This document shows, piece after piece, positions 1 through 10,540 of a stretch of 64,000 bases of DNA. Origin of the DNA: Orobanche coerulescens. Taxonomy: Eukaryota; Streptophyta; Magnoliopsida; Lamiales; Orobanchaceae. The translations under genes and the position numbers were made by a program. The notes under the pieces were generated by a model that did no database searches, had not been told where the DNA came from, and saw only the letters and a program-made list of their open reading frames with translations. Positions within the stretch are counted from its first letter, which is position 1; every line of letters begins with the position of its first letter. The DNA lies in the NCBI GenBank assembly GCA_033398695.1, contig CM065818.1:33628001-33692000 (forward strand), read 5' to 3'.

Positions 1-567
1 TCAATTTTAGAGGGCCAAAAATATGGTTCCATATTACCTTTCAAAAATCAATTGATTGTTCAAGACAAGATTAGTATCTCCCATCTCTAATCATTAAGGA
101 TTTCATTCCTAACATGTTCTTAGAGTTCAGAATATAATCAACTTCCGATTATCATGTTATTAATCAAGTTTTATCAATCATTATCAACACAACCATATTA
201 TGAAGTTATCATACATCAAGAAGTAATACTAATGCCCCTAATGTTGATCTTCACTTAGTTTGAGCATGATTCAATTAATTTATCATGTTTATACTAGCTT
301 AAACTAACATTATGTGAAGTGTTTATATACTAACATCATCATAAGCATAGATTTAATATGAGCTAAAGAAAAACCAACCTCAAAATGAAGAACAACACCA
401 ACACTTCAAAGGACACACTTCAATCTCCTAATCTCCAAGTCACAAACCAAGTGCTGAAGCTCCAACACAAGATAGAAGGGCTAGAAATTGATTTGGCAGG
501 GTGGGGAATCGTTTTTCTCAGAGGGAAGGTTGAATGGGTCGAGCAGGAAAATGAAAGGCAAGTCATA

Positions 568-575
568 TTTTTATA
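568..575 (-). promoter_or_regulatory. TATA box of LTR M
   Basis: The minus strand reads TATAAAAA, directly downstream (in that orientation) of the dyad array at 590-915. The array-then-TATA order matches LTRs A, B, C, D, K and L. Confidence 0.55.
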
Positions 576-589
576 ACCTGAACTCAGCA

Positions 590-915
590 TTACGTACGTT
601 AAAGAGAGGGGTTAACGTACGTTAAAGCCCTTACGTACGTAATCTCATGAACATTACGTACGTAATCGATTTATTAGATCTTACTGACTTGAAATACACA
701 AATCGTTACGTACGTAAATATATAACTATTACGTACGTAATAGCCGTTGACTTGGCTGTCGCGATCGACTCCCGACCACCTACCCACGTTCGGTCCCACC
801 TGCCGAAAAGGCAGGCTGCTGATGGATACCCCGCATTACGTACGTTAATATATGAATATTACGTACGTAAGGCTACGTACATAGCGTACGTAAAGAAGAT
901 AGGCTAACATACGTT
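590..915. repeat. Dispersed TTACGTACGTAA palindrome array
   Basis: About ten copies of a near-perfect 12-bp palindrome (TTACGTACGTAA, with variants such as TAACGTACGTTA) are separated by unrelated spacers of roughly 10-90 bp. The core contains ACGT (bZIP-type) and CGTAC (SBP-type) half-sites. The array ends about 15 bp before the minus-strand TATA box. Related arrays with the same core occur in element D at 43140-43450 and 57420-57735. Confidence 0.8.
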
Positions 916-1276
916 AAGTTCTATAACAAGCAGAAATGGAATTCTCCCAATATCACCCAACAATTAATATAGTATGAATGACCATGATTCCAACTTAACA
1001 TAATTCATCGATATACATGCTACAACAATACAGATATGGTGCGAAAATACTTGGTTTAAATCAGAAAATACAATAGTAAAGGCGAGGGTATTACATATAA
1101 TTAATGTAATCAACAATTCTTCTTTTTCCGCTTATACATGTAAAGTGGAGTTTAAGTTTCAACTTATATTTATACGCTTCCTCTAATTATACATGTAAAG
1201 TGGAGTTTAATTTTTTATTTATTTTCCATCTTAGATTTTCGATGCGTTGGCTGATATATATTTTTTTTATGTGTAG

Positions 1277-1994
1277 AAAGCGAAGGATCCAAATCAGCGG
1301 TCGCCTACTCGTTCCGAGGTGTACTTAGAGTCACGAAAACAACAAAAAACTGGGGAACTACACCCAAAAGTTGCTGAAGCATGTGTAAGTTTTGAAATAT
1401 AAATTTCTAAGTCAGTCTTATATACATCAAAATAGGCTTATGCGATCTTATTTTGCAGCATAAAGTTATAGAATTCCATAGTAGCCAAGACTCCTCAAGC
1501 CAGGCTTCTTTAGAGGATGATGCACTTACCCAGATTTTCGGAAAGGATTCTAGAGGAAGAACACGTGGTGTTGGTCGAGTCTCTAAGGGCACCGTGAAGG
1601 CTATTCAACATATTAAGTCCAACATTGACATGGTCCTTAATAGTAATCAACACTTGAGAAGGTTGTTTACAACATGCAAGATCAACTTACTAGTTTTATA
1701 GCAGCATTCGACCATTCTCCAAAGTTATTTTCGCCACAAACTTCTACACCCTCACAAATTTCTGCTGGATCAACATTTCACTTAACAAATCCAAGTGCAA
1801 CAGGTACGCCACAAACAACCCATGTTCTTATTAAAGATGTCATTTCAACCAAGGTCATTGCTCAAGGAGAAGTAGTTCCAACTTTGAAAGGCGAAAAAGT
1901 ACACGGGCGCAATATTCAAGACCATGAAAGCAAGATTAGTGTTATAAGTGTGGAGAATGACGAGAATGACACTCAATTATATTTAGGTAGATAA
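1277..1994 (+). pseudogene. CACTA (En/Spm) Transposase_24-family gene, C-terminal part, frameshifted
   Basis: Two exons are visible. Exon 1277-1384 encodes 36 residues with the PTRSEVYLESRK segment typical of the plant Transposase_24 (PF03004) family. An intron follows (1385-1458, GTAAGT to TTTTGCAG), then an exon from 1459 in the same phase. That exon carries the signature segment DALTQIFGKDSRGRTRGVG. At about 1650 the frame breaks: the following ORF (1674-1994) continues in another frame with MQDQLTSF and a Ser/Thr-rich tail. Such proteins accompany TNP2-like transposases in CACTA elements and are thought to bind element ends. Upstream exons are missing, so the gene is partial and probably dead. 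Confidence 0.75.
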
Positions 1995-2329
1995 GGTTGT
2001 GCCACCACGATCGGGGAAGTTGTTGGTGGGTTTGTGGTGTGGCCTAAATGTTTCCTCGAAGAAATATATTTTAACTTGAATTTGTGGACTTGTAATATTT
2101 TGTGAACTTGGAAGTATTTTAGGTTTATTTATGAACTTGTAATTTGTGGACTTGGTGGTACTTTGAATTTATTTTTGAACTCACAGTAATTTATGGACTC
2201 CGTAATACTTTGGGTTTATAAGGATTTGTAGTATTTTGGCTTTTGTGGAATATTGTGAAAAAGATTAGGTGATTTTTTTCTTGGTTTGCACATTTTATTT
2301 CTGTTTTTTTTTTAATTTTTTTCTAAATT

Positions 2330-2795
2330 TATGACTGTCTAAGACAGTAACAAACTCTAATATTATGAAAACTCTATTTGACCGTCCGTGACAGTCATAA
2401 TCGTAAATTTCTAACTTTAATATTGTGACTATAAAAACTCTATTTTTGACAGTTTTAAGAAGTCATAAAATTTAATGTTGTGACTGTTTAAAGCAGTCGT
2501 AACTTTTCAGCTATGTGACTGTCATGGACAGTCACAGGAGTAAATTATGTGACTTCTTTAAACTGTCACAAATAGAGTAATTTGTGACTGTTGATAACAG
2601 TCAAAAAGTGTGTTTGTGACTGCCATATAAAGTGGCTTTGGAAAGTCATAAAACTGAGTTTTGTGACTGTTTTATGACTGTCATTAACAGTCACAAAGAA
2701 TTTTGTGACAGTTGATTCTGTGACACTTATTTGTGACCGTTTTTGCCATTTATGACTGTTTTTGGCAGTCACAAAATTGTGATTCTAGTGTAGTG
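2330..2795. repeat. CACTA-1 subterminal repeats and right terminal inverted repeat
   Basis: Around a dozen copies of TGTGACTGT and its complement ACAGTCACA alternate in both orientations, many as imperfect hairpins, and end at the CACTA terminus (TAGTGTAGTG, 2786-2795). Subterminal arrays of this kind are the transposase-binding regions of CACTA elements. Confidence 0.75.
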
Positions 2796-3408
2796 ATGTA
2801 AAATTGAGAGTTATAGTTATTATTCCAGTACGATTCTCGTCTAGGAGGTGGAGCCATTTTCATAGATCTTACAGATTGCCTCCTGGGTCTCTAGTTGAAT
2901 TCCCTAAGTTGTTGTTGATACTGCGCTGCGACTTGTTTTCTTGATGGATAACGAGGCTCCTGTATCCAATATCTAGGTGCGCTGTACTGAAAGTACTGCC
3001 GTGCGGGCCTTTGATATTTAGATACAGCCTTCTATCTGAACGGCTGTTGGCGCTGTTGATATGCTCGGGGAGCATGCTGTTGTTGGTTACGTCTTACAGG
3101 TCTGAATGGATGGTGATTCCACTGTTTGGAATATGACTGTGGTGGCGGAATGGCAGCTTTTGCAGTTCGCGGTGCAATGGGTTCCTTCACAGGACTTGGA
3201 ATTTCTTCTGATACAGGAATGGGTTCCACACTTCTGATACAGGACCTGTTTCTCTAGTCATCAAACTCGTTAATAGAAAACATAGGTACCTTGCTTATTA
3301 ATGAGGTATCCATATGTGAGGAAATAGGAAAGATAAATTGATTAAAAAAATAAGTGATTTAGGATCTAATTTGGTTAAAAATACGACTGATTCTTTTTAG
3401 AATCAACT
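2796..3408 (-). other. Internal region of element H (degenerate Pro/Gln/Arg-rich coding remnant)
   Basis: Between the CACTA-1 end and H's primer site, minus-strand frames encode low-complexity sequence rich in Gln, Pro, Arg and Tyr (QQQHAPRAYQQRQQPFR, then a second frame with YWIQEPRYPSRKQ), split by frameshifts around 3030. I do not recognise a domain. Position right behind a 5' LTR and primer site suggests the start of H's internal region, possibly a gag-like remnant, but this is inference. The GCTGTTG/GATACAG motifs of H's LTR recur here. Confidence 0.4.
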
Positions 3409-3420
3409 GCTCTGATACCA
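3409..3420 (-). other. Primer-binding site of element H (initiator-Met tRNA)
   Basis: The minus strand reads TGGTATCAGAGC, complementary to the 3' end of plant initiator-Met tRNA, 2 nt after the LTR end (TGTTGGTCCC on plus at 3423). It fixes H as a minus-strand LTR retroelement whose body lies to the left. Confidence 0.85.
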
Positions 3421-3422
3421 CT

Positions 3423-3726
3423 TGTTGGTCCCAAAGTATACAGGACACAGCTTGAAAAGTATTTAAGCAACAAGTTGTACGATTTTCAAATCAGAGTGCG
3501 TAGTAGAAGTCCTAAAACATTAAGTTGCTGTCGATACAGCAACTCGGTCTAATCTCCTGTTAGCTTGGTGCGTACAGGGTTTTGCAGTGTATACTTATAT
3601 AAATCACAGTTTATGAGAATAGTAACGGCAAAAGGTAAATAACACAGTATTTAAGTGGTTCAAGGTAAACCCCTCTACGTCCACTGGTCCTCCACACTGG
3701 AGTAAAACGTTTATTATAAATACTGC
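3423..3726 (-). mobile_element. Element H 5' LTR, part 1 of 2
   Basis: The plus strand starts TGTTGGTCCC and the LTR continues at 33647-34564, ending TTTTCCCAACA, so it has TG...CA ends with inverted TGTTGG/CCAACA termini. CACTA-2 splits it with a TGC target duplication. Total LTR length is about 1.22 kb. It contains a GTTGCTGT/ACAGCAAC inverted pair at 3522-3541. Confidence 0.8.
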
Positions 3727-4004
3727 CACTACGCCATAAATGGCCTTCGACAACCACATAACTATGTTACCTTAGACCGAAATTTCTGTTGCTACAGACC
3801 CATAATGGGCAAAGGTAACATTTTAGCTAAGTTGCTCTGTGAGCAGTAGCCTTTGGACTCAAAGGCAACATGTGGATCATCCTAAGCTAACATAGGATTA
3901 TTTTTTACCTAAGGACCCTACAGCAACATCCTAAGAACCCTACAGCAACACCATATTCGTATTGCACTAGACTTTATAATTTTGTAAAATATATAGCCAA
4001 TTTA

Positions 4005-4165
4005 GTGGGTTCCACATGTGGGGCCCATTTTATGGGTCCCACAGGCCAGGCCCACCGGTGGGACCCACTTAGTGGGGTCAGTTGGTGGGGCCCATATGTG
4101 GGACCTACTTTTCGTGGGGCCGTTAGTGGAGCCTACTTTGTGGGGGCCACGGGTGGGGCCACAAA
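4005..4165. promoter_or_regulatory. Cluster of TCP-type GTGGGNCCCAC sites
   Basis: About ten perfect or near-perfect units in 160 bp (for example GTGGGGCCCA, ATGGGTCCCAC, GGTGGGACCCAC, GGTGGGGCCCAT, GTGGGACCTAC). GTGGGNCCCAC is the known binding consensus of plant TCP transcription factors. The cluster is far more GC-rich than its AT-rich surroundings. Whether it binds TCP proteins is inference. Confidence 0.6.
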
Positions 4166-4244
4166 TATGCAGCAATTTTTAGTCTAGTGTAACACCTATA
4201 TTACCAATTGCAACAAACTAGGTGTTACCAATGAAAGACATTTG

Positions 4245-4246
<2 letters not shown>

Positions 4247-4286
<40 letters not shown>
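4247..4286. repeat. (AT)n microsatellite
   Basis: About 20 uninterrupted AT dinucleotides lie between two TGTTACC-bearing segments of the CACTA-2 left end. Confidence 0.95.
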
Positions 4287-4288
<2 letters not shown>

Positions 4289-4596
4289 CCTATGGTAACA
4301 CCTTCATTTTAACAAAATAAAAATGTAAATTTTAAATTTAGCATTTCCCATTAGAAAAACCAACAAACCAATTCACATAAACCAACTACATCATCCAACT
4401 ACATAATCCCATCATAAAAAAACAACTATATCCAATCACAAAACCAACCAACTACATCACCAACTACATATATACAAGTACTAGACGAAAATAACTAGGT
4501 TATTTTTAACCAATTACATCAGTGGACGTCTAAGACCAATATACAAAAAGCCTCTAAGAAACTATTATGTGGAACACTTATTCAATTAGCTAAGGA

Positions 4597-4656
4597 TTAG
4601 CCAATTTGCCTGAGTTGGTGTCCATTCACAAACTTCACCTTCTTTGAACGAGAGAG
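4597..4656 (-). pseudogene. Possible captured last exon (unidentified host gene)
   Basis: On the minus strand a splice acceptor (TTCTGCAG) opens a 20-codon reading frame, starting LSRSKKVKFVNGHQ and ending in TAA. It lies on the same strand as the MAP-kinase and receptor-kinase fragments in CACTA-2, as expected for a 3' terminal exon of a chimeric unit. The protein is not recognised and the match is short, so this is tentative. Confidence 0.35.
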
Positions 4657-4973
4657 CTGCAGAATGAAACAAGAAAGAAGAGTCAGTGATTAGTGATAGT
4701 TACTAAGCTTCCAAATAGGCAGCCTGTTAACAACTATCAGAAAAATAAGGTCTCCAAACTAGTTGTTGTAAACCAGAAATAATTTGGCAAGTTTATTTAT
4801 CTTGACCAAATTTGAAGGATCATTTATCGAATTCTTGAAGGAAAAGCAGTGCACTAGAATCCTCAGCCTAAAATCTTGTTCCACATCCCAAAAGATTAGC
4901 AAGGGGAACAACTAGATGTTTGATTTCAGAAATTTGAAGCCAAATACCACAAACTCAAAGGAGTAGCTACTCA

Positions 4974-5105
<132 letters not shown>

Positions 5106-5566
5106 TTACTTTTACCAAACAAGAAGTCTCTTACAATTAATTATAATGCAAGAATAATAAAGAACCATGGTGGTATGTCTTTTGACAATGAGGACTATAA
5201 CAACAGGAAAAAATAGTAAATCTTGACAACAAAAATGAGTTACTGAATGAGCAAAGATAGGATAACACTAGAAAACTTAATCATAATTTGTTCTACAGAT
5301 GCTTGCTCCCATGTATCGGTCGACACTGATTCATTTAATTTAATGGTCGAATGCTACTCGTTAATATCCTCCGACTTATCCACTACTTCAGACACATCAT
5401 AAGTCAGTGTACAGGGAGGGACAACCCTAAAATTTAAGCAATTCCAGGTAGTGGATGGATCATATAAGCAATTCCAGGTGACGGGAGAGAGATCATTTAC
5501 TTCAACTATTTGTTGGTGAAACTATCCTTGAAAAAAATTGCAGGCTAGCTGCCTATAATTTTACTT

Positions 5567-5653
5567 CTACGCGCTATGAAGCAAAGCAGAGACGCTGCCC
5601 TGATCATAGTAATCATACACCAAGAGATTTTCTTCTTTTGAGAAGTAGACTAC
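5567..5653 (-). pseudogene. Captured LRR receptor-like kinase fragment
   Basis: The minus strand encodes VVYFSKEENLLVYDYYDQGS followed by VSALLHSA and a stop. This matches the kinase-domain segment YYSKDEKLLVYDYxxQGSVSxLLHG found in plant LRR receptor kinases of the 'probable inactive receptor kinase' group, around the hinge between N- and C-lobes. Only about 28 codons survive. A further open stretch on the same strand (stop at 5354-5356, preceded by YDVSEVVDKSEDINE) is coding-like but unidentified. Confidence 0.7.
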
Positions 5654-5846
5654 GGAAGCAAATTATGCATATCCAAGAGACCCTTTTAACTATTTCGACA
5701 CATCGCCTAGAGACTAGAAATTACACACAAACCAAAAGGAAGAAAATGAGAAGTTACAAAGTAATTCATAGAATCTGATGCCTTTTCAAGATATTTCATT
5801 GCAAATGAGAAAGAACTTATAGAACCTTTGGTGCGTAAAATAGAAC

Positions 5847-5984
5847 CTGGCAATGATCCTTTGACAATGGTTGATTGGAATGGATAATCTGGTGGAGATC
5901 CGTATCCATAAGTTCATATGCAATGTAAACATCATTAAATGCTCCCCTTTGCGGAGGTGGAATTACATCTCTCATTGCAACAAT
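5847..5984 (-). pseudogene. Captured MAP kinase exon (138 bp, kinase subdomains around the hinge)
   Basis: The minus-strand exon is bounded by a TTGTTGCAG acceptor and a CAG|GT donor and encodes 46 residues including [20 protein letters not shown], then [12 protein letters not shown], ending KDHCQ. This is the hallmark plant MPK sequence ([31 protein letters not shown]). A 138-bp exon ending at HCQ fits my memory of plant group A/B MPK gene structure. It follows MPK exon 1 (6406-6587) but the ATP-lysine exon between them is missing. Confidence 0.85.
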
Positions 5985-6405
5985 CTGCAACAAACAAGAT
6001 ATGTATTATTAATAGACTCATCCATTCCAAAAGATAATGCCTCAAGTTCCATTTTTTTTTTTAAAATCGCGGCCTCATAACCATCGACTTGAAATCCTCG
6101 TAAAAGATCATATTCGATTTCTGGTTGTTAAGAAATTACGAAAACATGATAGCACTAGATAAGCGTGCTACATCCAGAAAGATGCAAACTAGAGGTATAA
6201 ATTAGAGAGCAGCAAAAAAGTAGGATAAATTAGGATGCCCAGTTATAGGAAACACATCTTCTCATAAAAGAGTGAGGTGCCAAAGATGACTTCAGGAACA
6301 CTTGATATAACTTTAAACTTATGACTGACCAACCCCATCGTGACTGGAAGCTACAACAATTACATGAAATGTAGAAGGCAAAATAAACGAGAGTTGTTTG
6401 GTTAC

Positions 6406-6587
6406 CAAATGATACCGTATGCGCCTTTCCCAGTGGGCATGATTGGGGGTTTATATTTGGAGGTGACCTCGAAGAGGTTGTCGAAGATGTTGTACTGGAT
6501 GAATCGTCTGCCATGGATAAGTATTGCAGGTATGTGATCCACTGGTGGTTGGACTGGCGAGGGATCTGGCTCCGCCTCCGACATCAT
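6406..6587 (-). pseudogene. Captured MAP kinase first exon (glycine-rich loop)
   Basis: The minus strand encodes MMSEAEPDPS..., then HGRRFIQYNIFDNLFEV and PTGKGAYGII, matching the N-terminus of plant MPKs (HGGRxxxYNIxGNLFEV ... GKGAYGIV). The reading frame runs into a GTAACC splice donor right after GII, exactly where plant MPK exon 1 ends, so the apparent stop at 6402-6404 is intronic. Either Met (6587 or 6584) could be the start. The 421 bp between the two exons (5985-6405) show no VAIKK-encoding exon, so the catalytic lysine exon was lost. This cannot make a working kinase. Confidence 0.85.
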
Positions 6588-7281
6588 ACCCTTCGGGCAG
6601 CTGGGACAGCTGTAAACCAAGGTGAAACTTATCAACATAAAACATAATCAAAACTGAAACTTATCAACATAAAACATACTTGTGCGGTTGAAGATATATA
6701 TTTTTTATTTAATAGAATAATTTTTTATAAAAATAGATTCAATGTTTTATTAAAATTAATTATTTTTAAAGTTAAAAATACCAGGCTTCAAGCTCATACC
6801 AGGCCCAAGAAAAGTGCATTGCTCAAGAAAAGTTCAATATGGGCCCCATCAGGCTTCAAGCCCGTACCTCAATGGCATTATGAAATAAGTGCATTGCTCT
6901 TATTTTTTGAGAAGATATGATGATGCTGTCAGAAACAGCGCATTTGAGTCTCAGATTGTCAATTAAACTCGATACATCTAAATATAATATAGAGCATATT
7001 GAACGAATGGTATATCCAATACAAGAACACCACTTACTAATTTATTAGGTAGGCCTACTTTTTCTTAAAACTGATTTGCCTTCACCAACCGTTGAAATTC
7101 TTCCACTATTGATGGTAGGCATACCTAAACAGGAAAACGAAGTATGATAAGGTCAGAGTAAATAAATATCTGCCAAAAAAATGAGCTACAATGAACTGAA
7201 AAGTAAACTAGGTTTAAGGATGATTTCAAATCCACAAGAAAATGAACCAAAACTGATGATGAATCTGAGTCCATTGGCATA
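6588..7281. other. CACTA-2 interior, no gene recognised
   Basis: AT-rich sequence. An approximately 85-bp segment at 6697-6780 is a close direct repeat of 33316-33408 near the right end of CACTA-2. The GGCTTCAAGC-containing segment after it is repeated once (6783 and 6850 areas). No coding signal convinced me. The last 5 bp (GCATA, 7277-7281) are the target duplication of solo LTR L. Confidence 0.6.
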
Positions 7282-8162
7282 TGTTGCGATATTTCATTTA
7301 ACACAAGTGCACGTTATTGTAGACAAGTAATAAAGTGATGAGTGAGATAACGTTCCCACGGGGACTGAATCACTAAGTACCGATTTATATGTATTCTAAT
7401 TTTATTTGAACTGTCGAAGTTTGGGATACAAATTAATAACTAAAGAAAACCAATAAAAGAACAAACAGTAAAAACGATCGCTCGAAGAAAGAAAATCAAA
7501 TGATGAATAAGTCTAGGATTGTGAATCCACCTCGGTTTATCCGAATTTACTCTCGATTATCTGAAGTTAATGATTTCCCAATTTATTGAAGGCGAAGATT
7601 GCTAAAATACTCTACCGCCTCTCCCGAGGTCAGTAGATTTTTCTAAGGCGAATAATACACTCTATCCCTAGGTGAATTAATTCGACAATAGGCAAAAAGC
7701 ACAAAATCTTCAAAAGGCCACGTAGTTCCTATGAGTATGTTCCTATCTCACAAGATAAAACGATTATCACCAATAGTTCCTCACCAACTCTCCTCTCCCG
7801 ATTCGAGTTGCGTAATTAAAACAATCCAATTATAGGCCACACAATTGAAAGTATTAAAAACGATTGGGAAAACTCAACAGAAAAGGGAATTATATAGATT
7901 ATCAAAAGCAAATTCGTCAAAACTTTGGTTTCATCAAAATCCTAGAACAGGGTTTTGGACTGACATGCTGAAGAATAAAAATACAAAAATAATGAATGAA
8001 AGCATTGAAATCAAACGCAGATGAAGAACTCGGATTCCTCCGTTCTTCTAGCTTCCACTCTCTGCTCCTGGATGTCTTCTGCTTCTTCTCATTGATGATG
8101 ATCGATTCCTCTCTTCCGCGATCTTCGATGATCAATCCCCCCTATAATCTGACCTTCAATGT

Positions 8163-8170
8163 TTATTTAT
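8163..8170 (-). promoter_or_regulatory. TATA box of solo LTR L
   Basis: The minus strand reads TATAAATA, about 100 bp downstream of the dyad array at 8266-8450. Confidence 0.6.
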
Positions 8171-8265
8171 AACTTCTCTCAGCCTCCAAAACACGTCCGT
8201 GTGATTAGGTCGAGAACAGGCTCCAAAACGGCACAAAACCGCACAGAACACACCAAAACCGCCCC

Positions 8266-8450
8266 GTGGGCTGCGACTCACTTAATCTGTGCCGCGGCTC
8301 ACGGTGCTCAGCGAGATGCCTGGGAGCTCTATTTTTCTCCTGGGCCGCGGCTCAGCATACTTGTGCCGCCGCTCAGGGTACAGTTGGTTCGGCGCCCTTT
8401 AGGTCGCCTTCTTGTGCCGCGGCTCAGCATCCTTGTGCCGTGGCTCTGAG
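8266..8450. repeat. GTGCCGCGGCTCA dyad array in LTR L
   Basis: Six units related to GTGCCGCGGCTCA (core palindrome GCCGCGGC) are separated by 10-45 bp spacers, some units decayed by single substitutions (TGCGACTCAC, GCCGCCGCTCA, GCCGTGGCTC). It sits in the same place relative to the TATA box as the arrays in other LTRs of this window. Confidence 0.75.
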
Positions 8451-9362
8451 CCAAAATTTTCCGTTTTCGCCCGTTTTCATCGTTTTAGCTTCCGGACTCC
8501 AATTGTAATATCCGCAATTTTCGATTTCCGGTAATTTTTTTTTTCGGCGGATGTCCATTTTGATGACTTGCTCATGACCGTTTCATTATTCTGAGAACGA
8601 TTAATTCTAAACTTTTTGACATCCGAGTTCGTTTCGGTGTTGTTTTGTTGAGTTCCGTGCTTTTTAGCGACTTTTCCGCACTTGAGTTCGATTCTTGCGA
8701 ATCTCGGTCGAAACTGCTGTTTCGAGTGTCCCGTAAGTTCGTTTAACTTTGTTATACGTGGTGTGAACTTCAGTTTGGTTATTCGATCACGTATCGTGAT
8801 TTTCGGGCGTTTTAGATCATTTTGTAATTTACCCAAAGTTATGGGTATCCGTATCTGTAATTGTTGTCTCGACCCGTTTCTTGGTCGCGTATGATTAATT
8901 ATGGTATTATGTTTTCATTTCGGGTCGTTGATGTTGTCCGCGAACTTTTCGTCATGTTCGTTCAGACGCTGAAATCGAGTCGTCGAGCCACGGTGGTCTG
9001 CATCGCCGGACGGTTGGATCGCTCGACGATTGCGGCACCGGCCGAACAGTGCAGAACCGGCGAGTGCACGCCACGGCCGGAAGGCCGCGCGCTAACCGGC
9101 AGTGTAGCGCACGCTATCGGATGGCCTAACGACGCTATCGGAGTGCAGGCGGTGGGGTTACGAGGTTCGAATCGGTCAGATCGGCAGTAGCGCACGCCAT
9201 CTTGCCGGGCATTGCGCACGCCACGACCGGCAGTAGCGCGCTACTGGCCGGAAGGTCGCGCACGCTACTGCCGAAAGCGCCTAGTCCAAGAGGTCATCGA
9301 TTGCGGCCTAGGCCGATAGCGCACGCTAGCTCGGCAGACTAGCGCGCGCTAGTCCGGCCCAG

Positions 9363-9369
9363 TATAAAT
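9363..9369 (+). promoter_or_regulatory. TATA box of array A LTRs
   Basis: TATAAAT follows the last dyad by about 15 bp. Equivalent boxes lie at 23516-23522 (LTR 2) and 29172-29178 (LTR 3, TATAAAA). The conserved GAGCAGTCACATTTC just downstream suggests the transcript start region. Confidence 0.65.
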
Positions 9370-10540
9370 GTGACAGAGCAGTCACATTTCATCTCGTTTT
9401 TCATTTCCTTCCTTCTCCGTCCGCGGCTGGCGATTCATGGGTGACGAAGCCATGTTGTTTAACAACAAACCCACAAAGTTCTTGAGTTCATAACATCAAT
9501 CAATCATCCGTTATCATCCTTTGATCCAGCCAATCAAGGTAATCGTACCTTAGAACCCTAATTTCGTGAATTTGGGGGTTTTTGCATTTTCGTCCGATTC
9601 GTTCCGTGTTGTTGATTAATTCATGATGGGTATGATTAATCTTGGTAGTATTCTTTTGTTTAACATCATTTAATCCATTGTTCTTCGTCGAATCGAAGTA
9701 TATTTCTTGATTTCCTTCGAATTGACTTTTTGGGGGATTTGTCCTCGATCTCATTTTTCATCCGTTTTCGATGGATCGATTATGGTTAAATGATGTTGTT
9801 AAACATATTCTATGGATTGTATATCCATATTTCAACTTGGAATTCTGTTTTCGGGTTTTGACGGGACGAATCGTGTTCTTGGCCGTTTTGGGGGAAATCC
9901 TTGAACCTTCGTCATTTGTTCTTTGAATTCAGCGGATTTGGGTCGTACTTTGGAATTCATTTTCGTTGTTATTGTTTTCGTTCGTAGTTCATTGTTTTGG
10001 ATTGTCGTTCGGTGGAGTCGGCGAGTTCGTAGTCGGTTCGTGCCAACCTACTTCGGCCGATTCTCCGCGTTGTGGTTATTCGAGGCAAGTATCTTGCCCA
10101 TACATTTCATATTTCGTAGGCATAATTATTGATAAATGATTTTATGCGAAATCCAATGTTTAATGAACGTTAAAAAGGATCGGTATGTTCTCGATAAATA
10201 TTATCTTTCAACGATAATTCGTATACTTCGTGAATGGATATGTTCTCGGAATATGTGTGTTAGTTTAAATGCGTTGAGAGACGTTATGATCGCATTGAGT
10301 GAATATAATAGACCATAATTGTTTGCCGAGGATTGTGCATTGAATTGTATATTTGTTCGGTGGGTATTCGACATGATGTGATGTTAGTCGTTACTCCTTT
10401 GAAAGGAGGTTGTGATGCTTAGTGTTGCTTGTCTTGATAATCGATTATTGTTGTGTGCTTGTTGTATGTGATGTGCCTCCGGGTAGGATTGTTGAATCTC
10501 AGCGATCAATACTAGCTAGTATGGGTCTGGCGAAAACGTA

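Larger units (their letters stand above)
1..1095 (-). mobile_element. LTR fragment M (minus strand, truncated by window edge)
   Basis: On the minus strand an LTR-like start (TGTAATACCC) lies at 1095, similar to the TGTAATATCCG starts of elements A and C. Reading leftward come a U3 region, an array of TTACGTACGTAA-type dyads (590-915) and a TATA box (568-575). The other LTR end lies beyond position 1, so it is unknown whether this is a solo LTR or the edge of a full element. It appears to have landed in CACTA-1, whose coding exons resume at 1277. No convincing gene lies inside; the small ORFs here have no recognisable content. Confidence 0.6.
1096..2795 (+). mobile_element. CACTA-1 transposon, 3' part
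   Basis: This is the right end of an En/Spm-type DNA transposon. It holds a Transposase_24-type gene (1277-1994), AT-rich 3' flanking sequence with repeated GGACTTGTAATATTTTG-like stretches (1995-2329), subterminal repeats (2330-2780) and a terminal end reading CACTACACTAGAATC on the minus strand at 2781-2795. The left terminus is not in the window; LTR M occupies the sequence left of 1096. The element seems to sit in the internal region of element H. Confidence 0.75.
3727..4320. repeat. CACTA-2 left terminal and subterminal region
   Basis: The terminal inverted repeat is followed by multiple copies of TGTTACC/GGTAACA and AGCAACA in both orientations to about 4310. Embedded within are a GC-rich GTGGGNCCCAC cluster (4005-4165) and an AT microsatellite (4247-4286). 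Confidence 0.8.
7282..8503 (-). mobile_element. Solo LTR L, part 1 of 2
   Basis: The plus strand begins TGTTGCGATA; the LTR resumes after array A at 31382 and ends CCTAACA at 31489. Flanking 5-bp repeats are identical (GCATA at 7277-7281 and 31490-31494), so this is a solo LTR of about 1.33 kb left by LTR-LTR recombination. A TATA box (TATAAATA, minus, 8163-8170) lies downstream of a GCCGCGGC dyad array (8266-8450), which sets its orientation to minus. Style resembles Athila/Tat LTRs, but lineage is not certain. Confidence 0.85.

Noticed and set aside
5847..6587. A genuine MAP-kinase gene
   Set aside because: Only two exons are present, the ATP-lysine exon and everything after HCQ are missing, and the pieces lie inside a CACTA element with target duplication.
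8159..8508. Plus-strand ORFs of 80-96 residues across the GCCGCGGC repeats
   Set aside because: Reading frames arise from the GC-rich dyad array in solo LTR L; they encode repetitive sequence and have no homology that I recognise.
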